Source of the DNA: Parasitella parasitica
Taxonomy: Eukaryota > Mucoromycota > Mucoromycetes > Mucorales > Mucoraceae
Length of the DNA: 64,000 nt
NCBI GenBank assembly: GCA_025201805.1
Contig: MU619239.1
Location: 304,978-368,977, forward strand
Direction: 5' to 3'
Positions 11,367 through 24,054 of this stretch are shown piece after piece; the stretch's first letter is position 1; every line of letters starts with the position of its first letter. Made by a program: the position numbers and the translations under genes. The notes under the pieces are model-generated. The model saw nothing but the letters and a program-made list of their open reading frames with translations, did no database searches and was not told where the DNA came from.

Positions 11367-14300
11367 TTGCTAACCATGAGTGGAGAAGCAACATCTGACA
11401 GTGAGGACAAAGCTCTCTTCAGACAATGCATAACAGCGCTGGATAGTTTTTATTCGCAGCCTGATATTGAGCATCACATCAAGGCGTTGGAGCAACTCGA
11501 AGCAAGGGTTTTTGTCAATCAAATAAAGGATTATGAATCTTTCAAGACGGAACTTTCAACTATCAAAGGCCTTTCTTTGAACGCGTTAGACACGAGGTAA
11601 AAAAAAAAACAACCGAAAAAACGTTTGAAAACCGAGATGTCAGTATGTGCCTACTGATGTTATCTTGTCTTCAACATGATTTGACGTCTATAGCCACAAC
11701 GACAATGCAGCAGATAAGATCATTGAAGAAAACTACAAGTTGCCCATCTTTTCCTCCATTACCTACAAACCCCAGAGGTACACCTCACCAAAATGGATAG
11801 TGCACCGCTTAGCTAATCCGTCTCATGTCCTTGCTTTTCATTTAGTATCATGTACTCGATCCATTACAAATCACCAAACTTGTTGAGCAGTTGGCTTCCT
11901 GAGGTCTGGGATACCGCTGCTAAATACTACAAAGATGCACCACCACTCCACCGCCTGTTTGTCACTCAAAACGGAAATCTATTGGTGAATGCTAGAGATA
12001 ATAGTGATGCCATCTTGACCATATTCTTCAACACTATCGTCACTCCCTGTCAAGATAACACCAGCCTCGTCCAGGTGGAGTCGAATGCAATTGTCGCCCA
12101 TCCTCTAGGTCCTTTCCACAAATCAAATGTCCTTGGCTTTGAAGGCTGGATGAAAGTTAGCATAATCAAGAAAGCCAAGGTGCGCCATGTCATTTCAGCG
12201 TCTTTGGCCAACACCCTCTTTCAAGAAAATGATGGCTGTGTGCATGAAATATCCTCCAAGGGTGCGTCTGATGTCGAAAGGACCCAAGATAACGAGTTTG
12301 CACACACGATCATTGCAAACGGTGCTAATATTGCGGATAATTTTTACCATGTCGAGCCCTATTTCGAAACAGTGTTGGTGGTGCAGGGAGAATCAGTGTT
12401 GGAAGAAAAGGTCTTGCAGGGAGGCGTTCCTATTCTTCACACTCATAGTCATGCCAAAGATTTCCAAGCGGACGAGCCAGCCAAAGAGTAAAAGCGAACA
12501 ATACTGTTGATCTATACGAATGCTAAACATGTTTACACTTAGCGAGGAGCCTGAAGATGGAGACGGTTGCGATACACAGAGCGCCCTAATTAATCCGTCA
12601 AACATAGTTCAGTGAGTCGATCTGCTGCAACTGTTCTATGCCTCGCACTGATTTTTCTGTTGGATAGGCATTATTCTGACGAAACTCACGATGTCACATT
12701 AGAAAACCACTGGAAATTGCTCGAAAAATGTAAAACTCTACCAAAAAGAGTCAGCATCCGTACACAATTTTTACTTACGGCTTCGTTCTGTAGATGCCAC
12801 CGAAAAAAGATGCGGTGTAGTCTACAAAGACGATTACGACGATGTCATTAGAAAGCCTATCGATGCAGTTGGACATTTCAAACAAGTCTATTTCACCGAT
12901 AGAGACGTTATCCAAATCTTCCAGAAATCAACGGCTGCGCAACGAGTTACAGAAATCGCCTCTCTTTTAAAGCTTCGTAAAAAGCAACACATTGGCCACA
13001 TCAAGCAGATTATCCGAGACGACAAGGGTGTCGAAATGATCGGCATCATTATGCCTAAATATGACATGACATTGCATGAATATCTAAAGCAGCATACGCA
13101 TCCTCGGTTGAGCAGCCTTCAACGCATGGATATAATTATTCAGATGATCAAATCTATCAAGGCCATTCACGAGGAAGGCATTGCCCACCGTGATTTATCT
13201 CCTTTTAACTTTATGGTGAGCTCTTCAACTACCGATAAACTAGCTGATGGTTCTCCCAAAGTGCAACTTTATCTCATTGACTTTGGCAAAGCAGTTTTCT
13301 TCACCCCAGAGGATGCTAAAAAATGGTGGGTAAACAATACAAACGAGCAAGCTTTGGATCAAACTCAAGTGAATCCCAAAACACCGGATGAATTGACTGT
13401 TTGGTGTAGAAACTTGCCCTATGTGATGACCCGTCCTGACCACGGCTATCGTTTTTACAGATCAATCCAAACTCTACCCAAAACTAGAAAGGACCATGCT
13501 ATTTTGCCATATCTCATCAACGCCCCTGCGGAGGATCTTTACTCGCTAGGTGTTTTGATTTGGAAGGTTTTCTCTGGTAAAGAACCGTGGCCAGGAGTAT
13601 TTGATGTTGACCTCAAAAAGCTTCGTGAGACCGTCTGTAGTAGCTACCACATTGATCTGTTGATTGACCGAATCTTGCCTGGCCCACTCAGCACAAGATT
13701 GCTAAAGAAATTAGTGCGTTTTCATCCTGAAGAGCGTAAATCTGCTGCTGATATCTTGTCATGGATTGAAACCAGCACCATTCACGATGGTTTGTTAGCC
13801 GAATGGAACTCTATTATAATCCGTACAGAAACAATAACTCCCCCTATTCACACTGAAATCAAGCAGGGCTCTAAGCGGGGTGCTGCCACTGAAGACGCCG
13901 TGCAATCTCCTCCTTCAAAGAGAGGTCGCCCAAGGAGAGCCACTCAATCCAAAACAAGCACCGAAGTTAAAAAGCCCAGAGCTTACAAAAAGAGAGCCGC
14001 CAAAGAAAAAACTGAAGCCGACCAAGATCATGCCATGGCAGATGCCTCTTTAGATGGCCAAGCTGCCCAGACGTCGCATCCACCTGAACCCAAGAAACCA
14101 AAACAATACTATATCCCCACTGGACGGCCGGTTGGAAGACCACGAAAGAAGGCCAAATTTAAGCCTACCGGCAGGCCTAAGGGCAGTAAAAATAAGGTCT
14201 ATTACTATGCTGATGAAGAGACTGAACAAGCCAAACAAGAGGCAGCTAATCTAGAATCACAATTAACTGCAGAGATAAGCACGAATATTACTGATGCAGC

Positions 14301-14547
14301 ACTTAAAGTTGCTGATACCTCTATCGTCAATGTCGCTGATGCATCGACCAGCAATTTGACCGATGCCTCCACATTTCTTAATGCCATCACTACTGGCTCT
14401 ACTACTCATACCACCGACGCCTCTACAATTGCAGAATTCAACGCTACTGCAGAAATGATCAGAGCGGTAACTAGCGACATCATTGTAGAAGACATCTCCA
14501 AGGAATCTACGAGTGCAACCATCAATGGTAATTTGCCATCTAAATAA
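11367..14547 (+). CDS. Large protein with atypical protein-kinase domain and three AT-hooks
   Basis: Six exons (11367-11596, 11694-11777, 11846-12487, 12543-12611, 12668-12729, 12794-14547) encode 946 residues. An apparent stop at 12489-12491 lies inside a 55-nt intron with GTAAAAG donor, CTAAACATG branch region and CACTTAG acceptor; splicing keeps the frame. The N-terminal 340 residues match no family I know. The kinase domain (about residues 370-670) has HRDLSPFNF (catalytic Asp about 496), LIDFGKA (Asp about 525) and an APAEDLYSLGVLIW helix-F region. AT-hook cores follow at about 739-744 (RGRPRR), 806-815 (GRPVGRPRKK) and 821-828 (TGRPKGSK), so the protein may bind AT-rich DNA in the nucleus. 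The C-terminus repeats D-A-S-T-like units. HRDLSP-N recalls fungal FunK1-type kinases, but that link is tentative. Confidence 0.78.
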
Positions 14548-15044
14548 AATATCTATGAATAAAATATGTATATAATTCCCTCCTAAAAATTTGCCCCGTT
14601 TTTCTTGCAAGATGTCTTGGAATACCTGAATTAAGATGTCAATATGTTGTAAAAAAAAACTGACGCTATATACTTCTGACCTTTGTATTTGAGATTTAGA
14701 AAATCAATATAAAACAAGGCCTATTAAAAATAAGATGCAACGGCTGGAAACTGAAGCTTATAACGCTTGCATTGTTGGTTTGGTTGGGCTATTGGTGATG
14801 GGTGGCTACAGTGACTCTTTTCGACTCGATTCTGCTGCTATAAAGAGACCCCTCGCTACATTGCACTGGATCTCTTTTACCAATCAAACATATCAAAGAA
14901 GATATCCCCCACTCGAGCCATATCTTCCCATTTGTATTTGTCTTCTTTATCCAGCAGACCACACCAAAGAAGAAAAGGAACCTTACTTGAAAATCGCATA
15001 TCAGATACTCTACTTTTTGCCATCTCTTTTCTCCCCACTAGTTC
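14548..15044. other. Intergenic region
   Basis: The sequence is AT-rich 3' flank followed by the promoter of the F-box gene. A 110-codon frame at 14735-15067 overlaps the next start codon out of frame and has no domain; I treat it as chance. I saw nothing else. Confidence 0.5.
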
Positions 15045-17594
15045 ATGTCTTTTACTCAAAACCCTAATTCCATAACAGATACAGATAACGAATATATAAA
15101 CCAAAGCAGCAACAGAAAGAACTCACAAACTATCCAGCATGATTTGCCTCAATTCAGAAAAGGAAAGAAGAAGCAGTGTCTCCCAGAAGTCGACCCAAAG
15201 TATGTATTACATTTTACCATTTTGACTACGCATAAAAAAATTTTCAAGTCTTGCTCAACCTTCTTTGTATCTAGTCAACCTTGCTTTGTGCACCAACTGT
15301 CGGTAGAGCTTATCACGCATATATTTTCAAGATTAGATCCTTCCAGCTTAGCTACCGTTGCCACGGTTTGCACCTACTGGAGGCACATTGTAATGGATGA
15401 TAGCTGTTGTAAGTTTGGTGTATCCAGCAAAAGCACTCTTTCTATTTTTTTTTTNNNNNNNNNNNNNNNNNNNNNNNNNNNNNNNNNNNNNNNNNNNNNN
15501 NNNNACTTATAACGCACTCTAGGGAAAAGTGCATTTGTATCTTATTTTGGTGGCCTGCCGTTCAAAAGACTCTCTGTTGACAGCTGGAAGACTGAATACA
15601 TTCTGCGCACTCATTTGCTAAGGCAGGCATAACAACATTACAGTGCACATCTGTTCAAAACTAATTTCGTTTTGATTAGAAAATGGACAAAAGGTCGAGG
15701 CAATGTCATGACATTCAACCCTAAAATCGGGTCATTGGAAGCATTGCAAGTCGAGTTTGACGGCTCAGCTATGCTGGTTGCTAGCACAGAACATGGAGTG
15801 GCCGCCAAATGTAACCCAATGACTGGAAAAGTCTCTCATCGACACTTGCTTTACAGCACAAACGAGAGCATTCGACTTCAACTCACTGCTGTAAAGACGG
15901 ATAAAGACCGCATTTTATGGGGATTTGACCCAGGTTTTATTACGCTTTCAATACGCACAAAATCGACTAGTCGCCTTAAAGTGTTCTCTGATTTTCATCA
16001 GGGCCCCGTGCGGATACTATCTCTGCCGCAGCATGTACAAGATGTCGTTCTGAGTGGTGCACAGGATGGCACTGTCAAAGTTTGGGATGTAACTACAACG
16101 TCTTGTGCCTGGACTCTGTTACCTGCATCTTCATCTGCTAGAGTACCGACTTGTCTTGAAGCAACATCTGATCACCGTATCATTATTGGGTATGACGATG
16201 GTTCAATCGTCGTGTGGCATGCAAATTTGCACCATATTGCACAGCTGAATCGAAATCATCACCAGGAAGACTTTGTCGAAAAAAGAGAGCTGCTGGAAAA
16301 GAAGATGCAAGAGGAAAAAATACTGCTGGATGTCCCTATCAGCGATACACGTATTGGAGTTCAACATGCTATTTATGATGCTAGTTCAAATATGGTTATT
16401 GTAGCCTATCAAAACCATTCAGATGTTTTGAAATTTTGCACCAACACAGGCAATTGCGTTGGTGTCTTTAGGCACAGCCATGTTCCAGGCACATCTATTA
16501 CATGCATGAAATGGGATACATCTCCAGTGGCAATGACCCTTTCGTTAGAAACCGCTTTGAAACCTCGTTCTGTGAATGCGAAACGACGAGGTGGTGGAAT
16601 CTCTGATCTACTACTAGGATCATCGTCTTCCTCGCCTGCAAGTAGATCCGGACAAGGCACACCATCCTCTCACAAAACAACGCGATTGCTAGTTACTGGT
16701 GACGATTTGGGAACTATATGCTTGTGGAATGGCGACAATGTGAATCAAGATGGTACTTTGATCAAGCCAATTCGCGTTTTGACTGAACATCAGGCTGGTA
16801 TAAGCGCAATATACATTGACGCTTGCAAAATTGTCACTGGCAGCGACGATGGCTGGATCTACATGTGGGATCCTCTCACAGGCGACAACATAAACACATT
16901 AGGCAACAAAATCCCCAAGAATGCGCCTGTCGATCGTACGGATACAAACGTGATGCGGGTCAAAAATCTGTGGTGCAACGATTATCAAGGTGTAGCCACC
17001 ATCGGTCATCAAGTCAAAGCTTGGGACTTCTCTCACGGCAAGCAGTTTTTGACTAGACGTGTCGTGAAGCAAAACGGAAAACCATGCAATAATGTAGTAA
17101 GAGACAAACTACGATATGAGATTGGCCGTGAGGTGAAAGAATCCATCAGTAAATTGGAATCAGAAAAATTAGAACGAGAGCTAGCAGAGAGAGAAATCAA
17201 TAAGCTCTCGCTCGGTGGACTATCAGATGAAGAAATGCTGGCCTATGCAATGATGCTTTCAGAGCAAGAGAACAGTAGGGAAGCATTGCCATCGCCGCTA
17301 AACAATATTGATTTCGTGGATGAAAATGACGAAGAATTAATGAAGGCTGTTATTGCAAGTCTAGAAGAACCAATACTTGGACAAACAAGCCTTGATACGA
17401 GTGCCAATGGCAGCGTAAGCAATAGTATAGACACGAATACTTTATCTCAATGTTCCAATAATAATTCTGGTGATGTTCATGGTTATTGTCACTGGCCCGC
17501 AGTGGATGATTCTGCTGCAATGTCACCAATACCTCAAGAGGAAGATGACAGAGAACTGCGTTATATCCTGGAATTGAGTAAAACAGATAAATAA
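15045..17594 (+). CDS. F-box/WD40 protein with C-terminal ubiquitin-interacting motifs (Ufo1-like)
   Basis: Four exons (15045-15199, 15275-15408, 15523-15622, 15680-17594) give 767 residues. The 50-nt N gap lies wholly in intron 2, so the coding model is intact. The F-box is at about residues 55-95 (QLSVELITHIFSRLDPSSL). WD40-type blades follow, for example GAQDGTVKVWD, GYDDGSIVVWH, GDDLGTICLWN and GSDDGWIYMWD. Three UIM-like helices close the protein (DEEMLAYAMMLSEQE, DEELMKAVIASLEEP, DRELRYILELSKTDK). This order matches yeast Ufo1, an SCF substrate receptor. It would bind Skp1 through the F-box, substrate through the propeller and ubiquitin through the UIMs. Intron 3 is GC-AG (15623-15679). 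Orthology to Ufo1 is inferred from architecture. Confidence 0.88.
15455..15504. other. Assembly gap (50 N)
   Basis: Unknown bases follow a poly(T) run inside intron 2 of the F-box gene. They do not affect the coding sequence. Confidence 0.95.
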
Positions 17595-18694
17595 GTTGAA
17601 ATATAAGAAATGGATATATCAAATAAAACACTACATCAAATCTGATATCATAGAAATATACAGCGTCATGTCGAAAGTCGAGCGAAACAGCCTAGATCTC
17701 TTCCTTAAAAGGGTTAAATAATTAATACAATACGATATAAGACATAAAAGATGATGCAACTAGCAATTTTCATTATGCAGCACAAGCATGCCAAAGAGTA
17801 TAAAGTCGTTTTGGCAGTACGATCCTCTGAGGGTGAGATAATTCCTTAAAATCTAGGAGCCATGAGTGTCTTGCCCTTTATGATGGGTTGGGGATTGGGA
17901 TATTTGAAATTGACAACGAAACAAATAAAATACTGCCTATTTGATTCGCATTTGTTAGCATAATATCGAAGCGATAATGTCATTCACATTGCTTACGATT
18001 AATCCGACAAGCAATAAACAACCTAAAGTCATGGTTATCTACTCGTTTCTTCCCCAAAATAGCTAATCGGAATCAGGTCGATGTTCAAAGCATATGCTTC
18101 GATAATCAAACATACTGATGCGTACCACCTGAAGAAAAAAAAGGCTGATTGAAGCCAAAAATTTCGGCTATGTTTCTAAAGGCTTTTCAAGAAAACTTCG
18201 TTCCTCGGTTCGTCTACATGACTCTTTCCTTGGAAGAGACTATAAAATATTGATGCAGTAATCGCTAATTTTGTGATCTCGACTTTTGTTGTCAAAAAAA
18301 AAATTGTAGAATGCATCCTTTGAGAGACGCAGCTGTTGCTTTTTTCAAAAGATTGATCGCTTGGCAGGTGGAATGCTCAAGTACAACACTTATGCTAGGG
18401 ATGATGGCGGAAACTTGGTTGTAACAAGACTATCAACAACTTGTAGCATAAAATGAGGATGGAGACCAGTTCGTTGAGATGCTTGAATTATCAAAGAAGT
18501 ATGGCGACCAACACAAGTCAACTAGCACGTACAAGTATGGCACCTTCTGGTGGATCTTGTCCCATAATACTCACAACATAGATTACTGTAAATAAATACG
18601 CTGAATGCTATTTGTCATGAATTGCGAAAGTTGAAAAGTGAAAAGTTTTGAAATTCAGGTGTAGACTTCTTCTTTTAGTTTCCCACAGTTCGAC
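17595..18694. other. Intergenic region, about 1.1 kb
   Basis: There is no open frame of note and no repeat recognised elsewhere in the window. It holds the 3' flank of the F-box gene and the promoter of the reductase. Confidence 0.5.
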
Positions 18695-19793
<1,099 letters not shown>

Positions 19794-19795
19794 AC

Positions 19796-20463
19796 TCATG
19801 TTTGTTGTGATACAGTTTTTGGTCCAAAACCAAACATTTTGCCAAATGATGAACGGAGAGAATACTGACCATGGGGAGGCTTCCTTTTGTACCCGTCCAG
19901 GAATGTTATCTGAGGTTTATTGAATGATCCTCTTCGTTTTTCTCGAATAAATTGAACAGCATCTAATGGCGCCATACCCAATTCAATCAGTGCGATTGCG
20001 ACAAGAACGGGTGCTCTGCCTAATCCAGCTACACAGTGTACAGCGATGGTCGTATTTGAGGCATTTTGTAGAATGTGAAGCCAATCATGAATGACATTTT
20101 CGGGCGGCTGTACATTTTGGTCATAAGCATACTATGAAACAAAGAAAACTTTTAATGACAACTTACTATACCACCATCTTTGAACGGTAAATCAATAACA
20201 GATATGCCTCTGGATTCCAATTGCTGTGAATTATACGTTGGCTGGCAGCACCGAACTACAGTAGAGACATTGTAATTGATAAATTCATCCAGATAAAATC
20301 CTAGTGTAGATTCTGTCGGGCAATCTAATATCAGAAATCGAACATTTGATGCTCCTGGTGTTTCAATCAATGATAGCATATGCCCCAAGGGTGTATTGAC
20401 ATGCTTTGGAGGGTGGTGATAGTAATGGTGCTGTTGCTTTTTGTTCGTAGTGTCTATAGCCAT
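19796..20463 (-). CDS. PRL-type (PTP4A) protein tyrosine phosphatase
   Basis: Two exons (20463-20167, 20131-19796) give 210 residues. The P-loop HCVAGLGRAPVLVA is the PRL signature, including the Ala after Arg that sets PRLs apart from other dual-specificity phosphatases. Upstream are the general-acid loop (LPFKDGG) and VRCCQPTY, and downstream DAVQFIREKRRGSFN, all in PRL order. A His-rich N-terminal extension of about 35 residues precedes the core. Animal PRLs are membrane-tethered by a C-terminal CaaX box and bind CNNM magnesium transporters. This protein ends in SQQT with no Cys, so it should not be prenylated. Its 3' end abuts the reductase gene, so the 3' UTRs must overlap. Confidence 0.9.
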
Positions 20464-20691
20464 TTATAAAGGATAATGCCATACCAATGAATGTTCATAA
20501 ATTTATATATTGTATAACAAAAAGGAGCAAAAAAAGGATTATTATTTAATGGTTTTGAGCCATCTTTAAATAGACACAATGGATGACTTTTTTTTTTTTA
20601 TTCAAAAAATGAAAATGGCTCTTTTTGAAGTAAACACGGAAAATAAGATGATGAGGGGATTAGGAGGGAGATTGGATGTAGATCAACTAGA

Positions 20692-22436
20692 TTACCACAA
20701 GAATTTTGATGATACAACCATTGTGCTTGTGTCTTCGTCAGCTGGCTTTTCCAGCCTAAATTCAGTATCGTTGTTTACCTTGGTCGCGACGTAGTTTTCA
20801 TCGTATCTAAATTCATTAATGAGCGAAGCAGCATGCATTAAAGCAAATTCCCATTCTTGTGAGCGTTCGTGATCATCTGGCAAAATATACATGCGGTATT
20901 CAAAGTCAGCGTACATGCTGTTTTCCGCTGACAGGCTTTCACGAGAAAACTGCAACGCTAATCCAAGTGATCCAACATCGACTAGTCTTTCATCGTCATC
21001 TGTTGGAGGGTGAAACACATCTAACAATGCCTTGATGGATATCTTGTAAAGAGCCTTTCTTCTCTGTGAAAATATCAAATGTTTCAAAGTGATTGATGTG
21101 TTAGAACATCCAATAATTAAATCCTATCAATAGTTGAGAAAAAATTACCTCTTTGTACTCAAAATCGTATAGCTCAATATGACCAGGATATAATGTGGCC
21201 CAATAACGTGCCCATCTCTATAGAATTACAGTTAGCCTGCTACTCGAGAATATTTCTCACAATACTTGCAGGAATTAATTTTCCTCTGGTGTAAACCGTG
21301 ATAAATCCCTCATAAATGAGCTTATTATCAAGCAATGTTATGACTCTTGAACTGACAAATGTTCCATAAACGATGAGCACTTGGTACTGATTATTGCCTT
21401 CTGCATCGTGTATTGTTATCCTTTTCAACTTTTTTTCTGATGGCCTCATTGGAATCTTGAACACTTGACTGCCCACACAATTCTCAGGCTGGCGAAAACG
21501 GGAATTAAATACACCCAGGGTTGTTTTTGGTTGAGCATAGATGGATAATGTAGTTGTCGACGGTTTTTCGACATCTCTATCAGTAAACATACATATTAGT
21601 TATTTCTTTTTTTTTTTGTGTGTGTGTGTATGTGTGTCGACGGTATATACTTGCAATATATAGGTTTCGTCCAAATTGGCTTGCGATCCGTTTTTACCAC
21701 ATTTCTGGCTTACAGCAAAAGAACCTTCGAATAACTGCTCATTTAATTCGATGGAAGACCTCAACAAACAAGCTGATGCAGAAAAATTAGTTATGGTGGT
21801 ATAATGTTTGATCAGAAACTCACGTTTGGATGAATTTTGATTGATCACTTGTAACACTATCAAAAGCAGTAGATTAGATCATGCAATGATGACAGAAAAA
21901 AAGTTGAGCTTTTACCTCGAATGTAAAATGTAGCCTTAGGTTTCATCAAATTAGATGGATGGTGATAATCACCCAGCAGTGAGCTAAATTATAGATAGAT
22001 CAGTGTTTGCATCAGCCAGTATATTATTATCCACTCACGAGCTTTTGCAATGCGGTTTTCTCAATACGATTGATCGAGGATAGTCCAACAGAGGGTGCCT
22101 CAATTCTTTACCACTGTTAGTCTCTTGTGTTATCCAGTCCAGTTTTTCTTTAGGCAGTTGATCTAATGTCTCAAAAGGGCCGTTGTAGTGGACATATGGC
22201 TCACTCTGTTCTCGTTGATGTTGTTTAATATGTTGGGACAGAAGAACAGCAGGACTCACCTTCTTCTTTCTCTCTTTGGAAGAAGTCGGTACGACCTTTC
22301 TGGATGAATGATTGAAACGATTGAATAGCTTGACGTGAGATTGATGAATGAAACTTCTGAATGAAATGACTGATTCTCGAAATCCTTGCTCTTGATCTTC
22401 TAATAGTGGGTTGCGTACAGTTTTAAATGTAGACAT
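20692..22436 (-). CDS. PH-domain protein, possibly anillin/Bud4-like C-terminal architecture
   Basis: Seven exons (22436-22039, 21983-21916, 21856-21824, 21772-21655, 21576-21261, 21217-21149, 21063-20692) give 457 residues. The N-terminal 130 residues are basic and probably disordered. A beta-rich middle (FNSRFRQPENCVGSQ, QYQVLIVYGTFV) could be a C2-like or anillin-homology fold. A PH-type domain follows at about 295-440 (YEGFITVYTRGK, RWARYWATLYPGHIELYDFE, then a long helix SQEWEFALMHAASLINEF). Such proteins bind phosphoinositides and act at the cell cortex or septum. The 78-nt intron 4 (21654-21577) must be GC-AG to keep the frame and holds a (GT)n microsatellite. The PH call is fairly firm; the anillin link is a guess. 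Confidence 0.7.
21617..21640 (+). repeat. (GT)n microsatellite in an intron
   Basis: GT dinucleotides, followed by TATGTGTGT, lie next to an 11-nt T run inside intron 4 of the PH-domain gene. Confidence 0.8.
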
Positions 22437-22647
22437 GATGGATATTGTGCATTAAAGAAGGAGGATTTCTCGGATTTCACAAGATCCTGCTTATAATAAA
22501 TAACTTTCGGAAACTTTTTCTTCAATGATGGTAGGGTATTTTTCCACAGCAGGTATTTCCAGTGGGTACTAACGCTCTAAATCTTAATAGTAAGCTCTGG
22601 AGAGCGTTGTTTTTTTTTGCGATAAGCGGAACATTTCTCTGCATGAT

Positions 22648-23989
22648 TTATTGCTTATTTCTATATTCTTTAAACCAAACAGGTTCCATTTCCTCCAATT
22701 TAACCAATTCCTCCCTGACTCGACTCTCGATTTCCTTGCGAATTTCACTGACAGTTTTTACTTGCAGTCTAGGACTTTTGACTGACGATTCAGTTGTGTC
22801 TGGCAGTGCGCCTAATCCAATTGTTTTTTGATTTTCATCCATTTTTTCGATGCGTGATAGCATATTTCTCTCTGCCCATACTCTAAATAATTGCTTCAAG
22901 TAGTCTTTGTTTTGGTTTTCATAATTGGGATAAGCTTGAATTCTGTCATCTTTCCAATCCACTGTATTTGTTTGAAATTCCCCAACAGCTTGAGTCAAAT
23001 AACGCTGAACCAGCTGCCTTAATGGTGCTTGGTTACCGAAACCCATTTGCCATTCTGGTTCAGTAACATCTAATTTAACCCATGGGCCATTGTTAATCCA
23101 TTGCTCAGCTCCTGACTTTTTCGAATCCCACTGATATAAAGGAGGGTCATCGCTATGTGCTCCAATTACCACTGTCTTTGGCGGCCCTTGGCTCTCCTTT
23201 TTGTCAGTGAACTGTGCGATATAAACAGGCCAATAGATAGGATAAGCGGCATTAAATAACACTTCAGCATTGCTCATTGTATACATGCCGTGTTTGTGTG
23301 TCGAAGAATTCACTGTCAAGTTCTCTAGTGCACGTGGAGCACGTTCGGTAATGTCTTTCAAAGAGTCCACAGTGAATGGAATTACTTCCACGTCATTATC
23401 CTCACATAGATCAGATGTAAACGGCACTAATTTCTCCAAGCGAGTAGCCGCTGATTGTCCAAAACTTAAATAACAAACAGGATCCCAGGTATGGCCCGGC
23501 CAAAAACAATCGAGTCCAATGCCCAACATCTGACGTGGCGGACCCATTGCTTTGGTCAATGCTTCAAGTGATTCTTTCTTCTGGGGATTGCCGCTTGATG
23601 GCTTCACGTCTGCCGAAACGGCTATGTCGTAGTACCAAAACGGGATATATGCTTTTCGAACTTGCATGGATGACACTGATTCTTTGACATCTGGCATTTT
23701 TTGCGTGAATATCTACATGAGGTAGGATGTGCTGTTACGAATATTATCTTTGTAATGGCATAACATAACTTACGCTTTTGATTATCTTGAAGATACTGTA
23801 AAATGCGTGTTGATTCACATATGATGCGATATTGACGATTTGGTGTACTTTTTCTTCTGGAAGTTTGAAGGGTAAAGCGTATATCTTATTCGTATGATCG
23901 AATGCAGAGCTTGTGTTATATCTAGTAGCACGGTATAATGCCACTCGTCGAGTTACTACAATGTGATTTTTCGCACAAATCCTCAGCAT
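22648..23989 (-). CDS. Conserved-looking protein, putative mitochondrial, function unknown
   Basis: Two exons (23989-23774, 23712-22648) give 426 residues. The first 25 residues are rich in Arg and hydroxyl residues with no acidic residue (MLRICAKNHIVVTRRVALYR), which fits a mitochondrial targeting sequence. The body contains aromatic motifs (YIPFWYYDIAV, LDCFWPGHTWDPVCYLSFG, AAYPIYWPVYIAQF) and ends in a charged helical tail (RKEIESRVREELVKLEEME). I do not recognise a named family. The long single frame, in-phase intron and ordinary codon use make it a real gene. Mitochondrial location is inferred from composition only. Confidence 0.7.
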
Positions 23990-24054
23990 GAAGGTTAGAG
24001 CAAAAGTGAGAAGAGGTTATACTAAGAAAAAAAAGGGTATTTTTTCATTTTTAT

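Noticed and set aside
12489-12491. Stop codon as the end of a separate upstream gene
   Set aside because: It lies inside a good 55-nt intron that joins both halves in phase.
14735-15067. 110-codon frame before the F-box gene
   Set aside because: It overlaps the F-box start in another frame and has no recognisable content.
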